7,989 bases of DNA from NCBI GenBank assembly GCA_011390855.1, contig JAABRN010000514.1:1-7989 (forward strand). The letters are read 5' to 3'. Source of the stretch: Hydrogenophaga sp. (GTDB lineage Bacteria; Pseudomonadota; Gammaproteobacteria; Burkholderiales; Burkholderiaceae_C). Shown here one piece after another: positions 6,655 to 7,989 of this stretch; within the stretch, counting starts at the first letter, position 1, and every line of letters begins with the position of its first letter. The notes below the pieces were generated by a model. It was not told where the DNA came from. It saw only the letters and a program-made list of their open reading frames with translations, and made no database searches. Both the position numbers and the translations under genes were made by a program.

Positions 6655-7887
6655 ATGCCTGCTTACACGTTTGAAGCGCTGGACGCGAAAGGTGCGACCC
6701 AGAAGGGCTTGATCGATGCGGATACCGCGCGCTCGGCGCGCAGCATGCTTCGGGCGCGTTCGCTGGTGCCGATCCTGGTGGAACCGGCCATGGGTGCTTC
6801 CGGGTCAGGGAGCTCGTCCAGCGGACTGAACATGACGATCTGGGCCAGTCGCATTTTCAACGCGACGGCATTGTCGGTTTGGACCCGCCAACTGGCTGGT
6901 CTTGTGGCGGCAGGTTTGCCGCTGGAGCGGGCGCTGGCGGCACTCACTGAAGAAGCCGAGGTCAGTCGCCAGCGCAACCTCATGGCATCGCTTCGATCCG
7001 AGGTCAACGGTGGATCCCCTTTTGCGCGGGCTCTGGCGCAATATCCCCGCGAGTTTTCCAATTCATACACCGCCGTGATTGCGGCTGGCGAACAGAGTGG
7101 CCAGCTTGGCACGGTGCTGGAGCGCCTGGCCGACGATCTGGAGTCGAGCGAAGCACTGAAGAACAAGCTCCTGGCGGCGTCGCTTTACCCGGCCATCGTC
7201 ACCCTGGTGGCGATCGTGATTGTGGTGTTTCTGGTGACATACGTGGTGCCCCAGGTGGCGGGCGTTTTCGAGGGCAGCAAACGCGCGCTGCCCTTCCTCA
7301 CGGTGGCCATGATGTCCATCAGCGACTTCGTTCGCGACTATGGGTGGTGGATGCTGGGGGCCGGCGTGCTCACAGTGCTTGGCGTGATCATGGCCAGACG
7401 CAACCCCACTTTGCGCCTGAGCATGGACGCGGCCTGGTTGCGTTTGCCCCTGATAGGCCGTTTGGCGCGCGGCTACAACGCAGCCCGCTTCGCTGCCACG
7501 CTGGCCATGCTGGCTTCGGCCGGCGTACCCATTCTCCGTTCGCTGCAGACCGCAGCAGAAACCTTGTCGAACCAGGCCATGCGGGCCGACGCACTGGATG
7601 CCCTGGTGCTGGTGCGGGAAGGCGCTCCTCTGGCTTCGGCGCTGGCGAGCAAGAAGCGGTTTCCCGCCCTGGTGAGCATGTTTGCCCGCCTGGGTGAGCA
7701 GACCGGCCAGTTGCCCGCCATGCTGTCCCGGGCGGCAGAGCAGCTCAGCGCAGAGGTTCAGCGCCGCGCCATGCACATGGCCACCATTCTTGAGCCCTTG
7801 TTGATCGTGACCATGGGGCTGGTGGTGATGATGATTGTGCTGGCGGTGTTGATGCCCATCATCCAGTTGAACCAGCTGGTGACTTGA
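6655..7887 (+). CDS. gspF: Type II secretion system inner-membrane platform protein GspF
   Basis: GspF is the polytopic core of the inner-membrane platform. It contacts GspE and GspL and is thought to turn with ATPase action to feed pseudopilins. The 410-residue product has the standard length and starts with the family-typical MPAYTFEALDAKG. Two homologous cytoplasmic helical-bundle domains are visible. The first runs about 72-190 (WTRQLAGLVAAGLPLERAL, with GEQSGQL from residue 145). The second runs about 275-375 (FAATLAMLASAGVPILRSL, with GEQTGQL from about residue 347). Three membrane helices lie at about 180-200 (AIVTLVAIVIVVFLVTYVV), 231-249 and 382-405 (LLIVTMGLVVMMIVLAVLMP). The ATG at 6655 is set by N-terminal similarity, because its Shine-Dalgarno is poor. 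Unlike the other genes it is 158 nt from its neighbour, with a structured repeat in between. GspF rather than PilC follows from the neighbours. Confidence 0.96.
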   Translation: MPAYTFEALDAKGATQKGLIDADTARSARSMLRARSLVPILVEPAMGASGSGSSSSGLNMTIWASRIFNATALSVWTRQLAGLVAAGLPLERALAALTEEAEVSRQRNLMASLRSEVNGGSPFARALAQYPREFSNSYTAVIAAGEQSGQLGTVLERLADDLESSEALKNKLLAASLYPAIVTLVAIVIVVFLVTYVVPQVAGVFEGSKRALPFLTVAMMSISDFVRDYGWWMLGAGVLTVLGVIMARRNPTLRLSMDAAWLRLPLIGRLARGYNAARFAATLAMLASAGVPILRSLQTAAETLSNQAMRADALDALVLVREGAPLASALASKKRFPALVSMFARLGEQTGQLPAMLSRAAEQLSAEVQRRAMHMATILEPLLIVTMGLVVMMIVLAVLMPIIQLNQLVT

Positions 7888-7901
7888 CCAGGCACTTGAC
7901 C

Positions 7902-7989
7902 CACCCCCGCGCCGTGCCTTCGGCACGTCACCCCCTTCAAGGGGGCGACACCAGAGGCCCGGCAGAGCCGGTTCCTCGGTATCTCTGGA
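7902..7989 (+). repeat. Structured intergenic repeat, copy 2 (downstream of gspF, runs to window end)
   Basis: This second copy starts 14 nt after the gspF stop, in the same orientation as copy 1. Stem 1 is CGTGCC/GGCACG (7913-7918, 7922-7927) with loop TTC. Stem 2 is CCCCCT/AGGGGG (7931-7936, 7940-7945) with loop TCA. Stem 3 is GACACC (7947-7952), bulged A, GAGG, C, CCGGC, loop AGA, GCCGG, TT, CCTC, GGTATC (7978-7983). Relative to copy 1, GTGG/CCAC became GAGG/CCTC, a compensatory base-pair change. It may mark the 3' end of the gsp transcript, but no T run is visible. The element may continue past the window. Confidence 0.8.

Noticed and set aside
6480..6674. 64-residue + strand open frame spanning repeat copy 1
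   Set aside because: It is made mainly of the palindromic repeat, overlaps the ends of gspE and gspF, and has no protein-like features.
5051..7887. Reading gspE-gspF as type IV pilus pilB-pilC
   Set aside because: The flanking gspL, gspM, gspN and GspD-type secretin, with no pilin or prepilin peptidase beside them, place the pair in a type II secretion system.
7063..7926. 287-residue minus-strand open frame opposite gspF
   Set aside because: The Gln/His/Gly-rich, low-complexity product is an antisense reading of gspF and runs into the repeat; no start signal or family pattern is visible.

Overview
The window is a GC-rich, single-strand block of six type II secretion system (T2SS) genes in the order gspL-gspM-gspN-gspD-gspE-gspF, all on the + strand. 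The proteins look betaproteobacterial. GspL has a WNLAQFDL segment just before its basic juxtamembrane stretch, gspN is present, and the hairpin-rich repeats after gspE and gspF resemble intergenic repeats I associate with Burkholderiales such as Comamonadaceae (Hydrogenophaga/Acidovorax-like). The family-level placement is from memory, not from a search.

Layout: bases 1-93 hold the end of something upstream (probably the gspK side of the cluster) that cannot be placed confidently. gspL (94-1395), gspM (1401-1940) and gspN (1944-2738) are separated by only 5 and 3 nt. A 77-nt gap with a small inverted repeat beside the Shine-Dalgarno precedes gspD (2816-5041). gspE (5051-6496) follows after 9 nt. 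A 158-nt gap then separates gspE from gspF (6655-7887) and holds a structured repeat. A second copy of the repeat lies directly behind gspF and runs to the window end.

How they work together: GspD is the outer-membrane secretin pore. GspE is the cytoplasmic ATPase, which docks on GspL, and GspL, GspM and GspF form the inner-membrane assembly platform that drives pseudopilus growth. GspN is an accessory inner-membrane protein found in only some systems. gspC and the pseudopilin genes gspG-K are not in the window. The order fits a cluster in which N is joined to D-E-F, so the missing genes would be expected upstream, with gspC possibly elsewhere.

The protein-coding content is a known system with no sign of a new one. 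The least explained signal is the pair of about 81-88 nt repeats behind gspE and gspF. Each folds into three consecutive hairpins, and the differences between the copies largely preserve base pairing.
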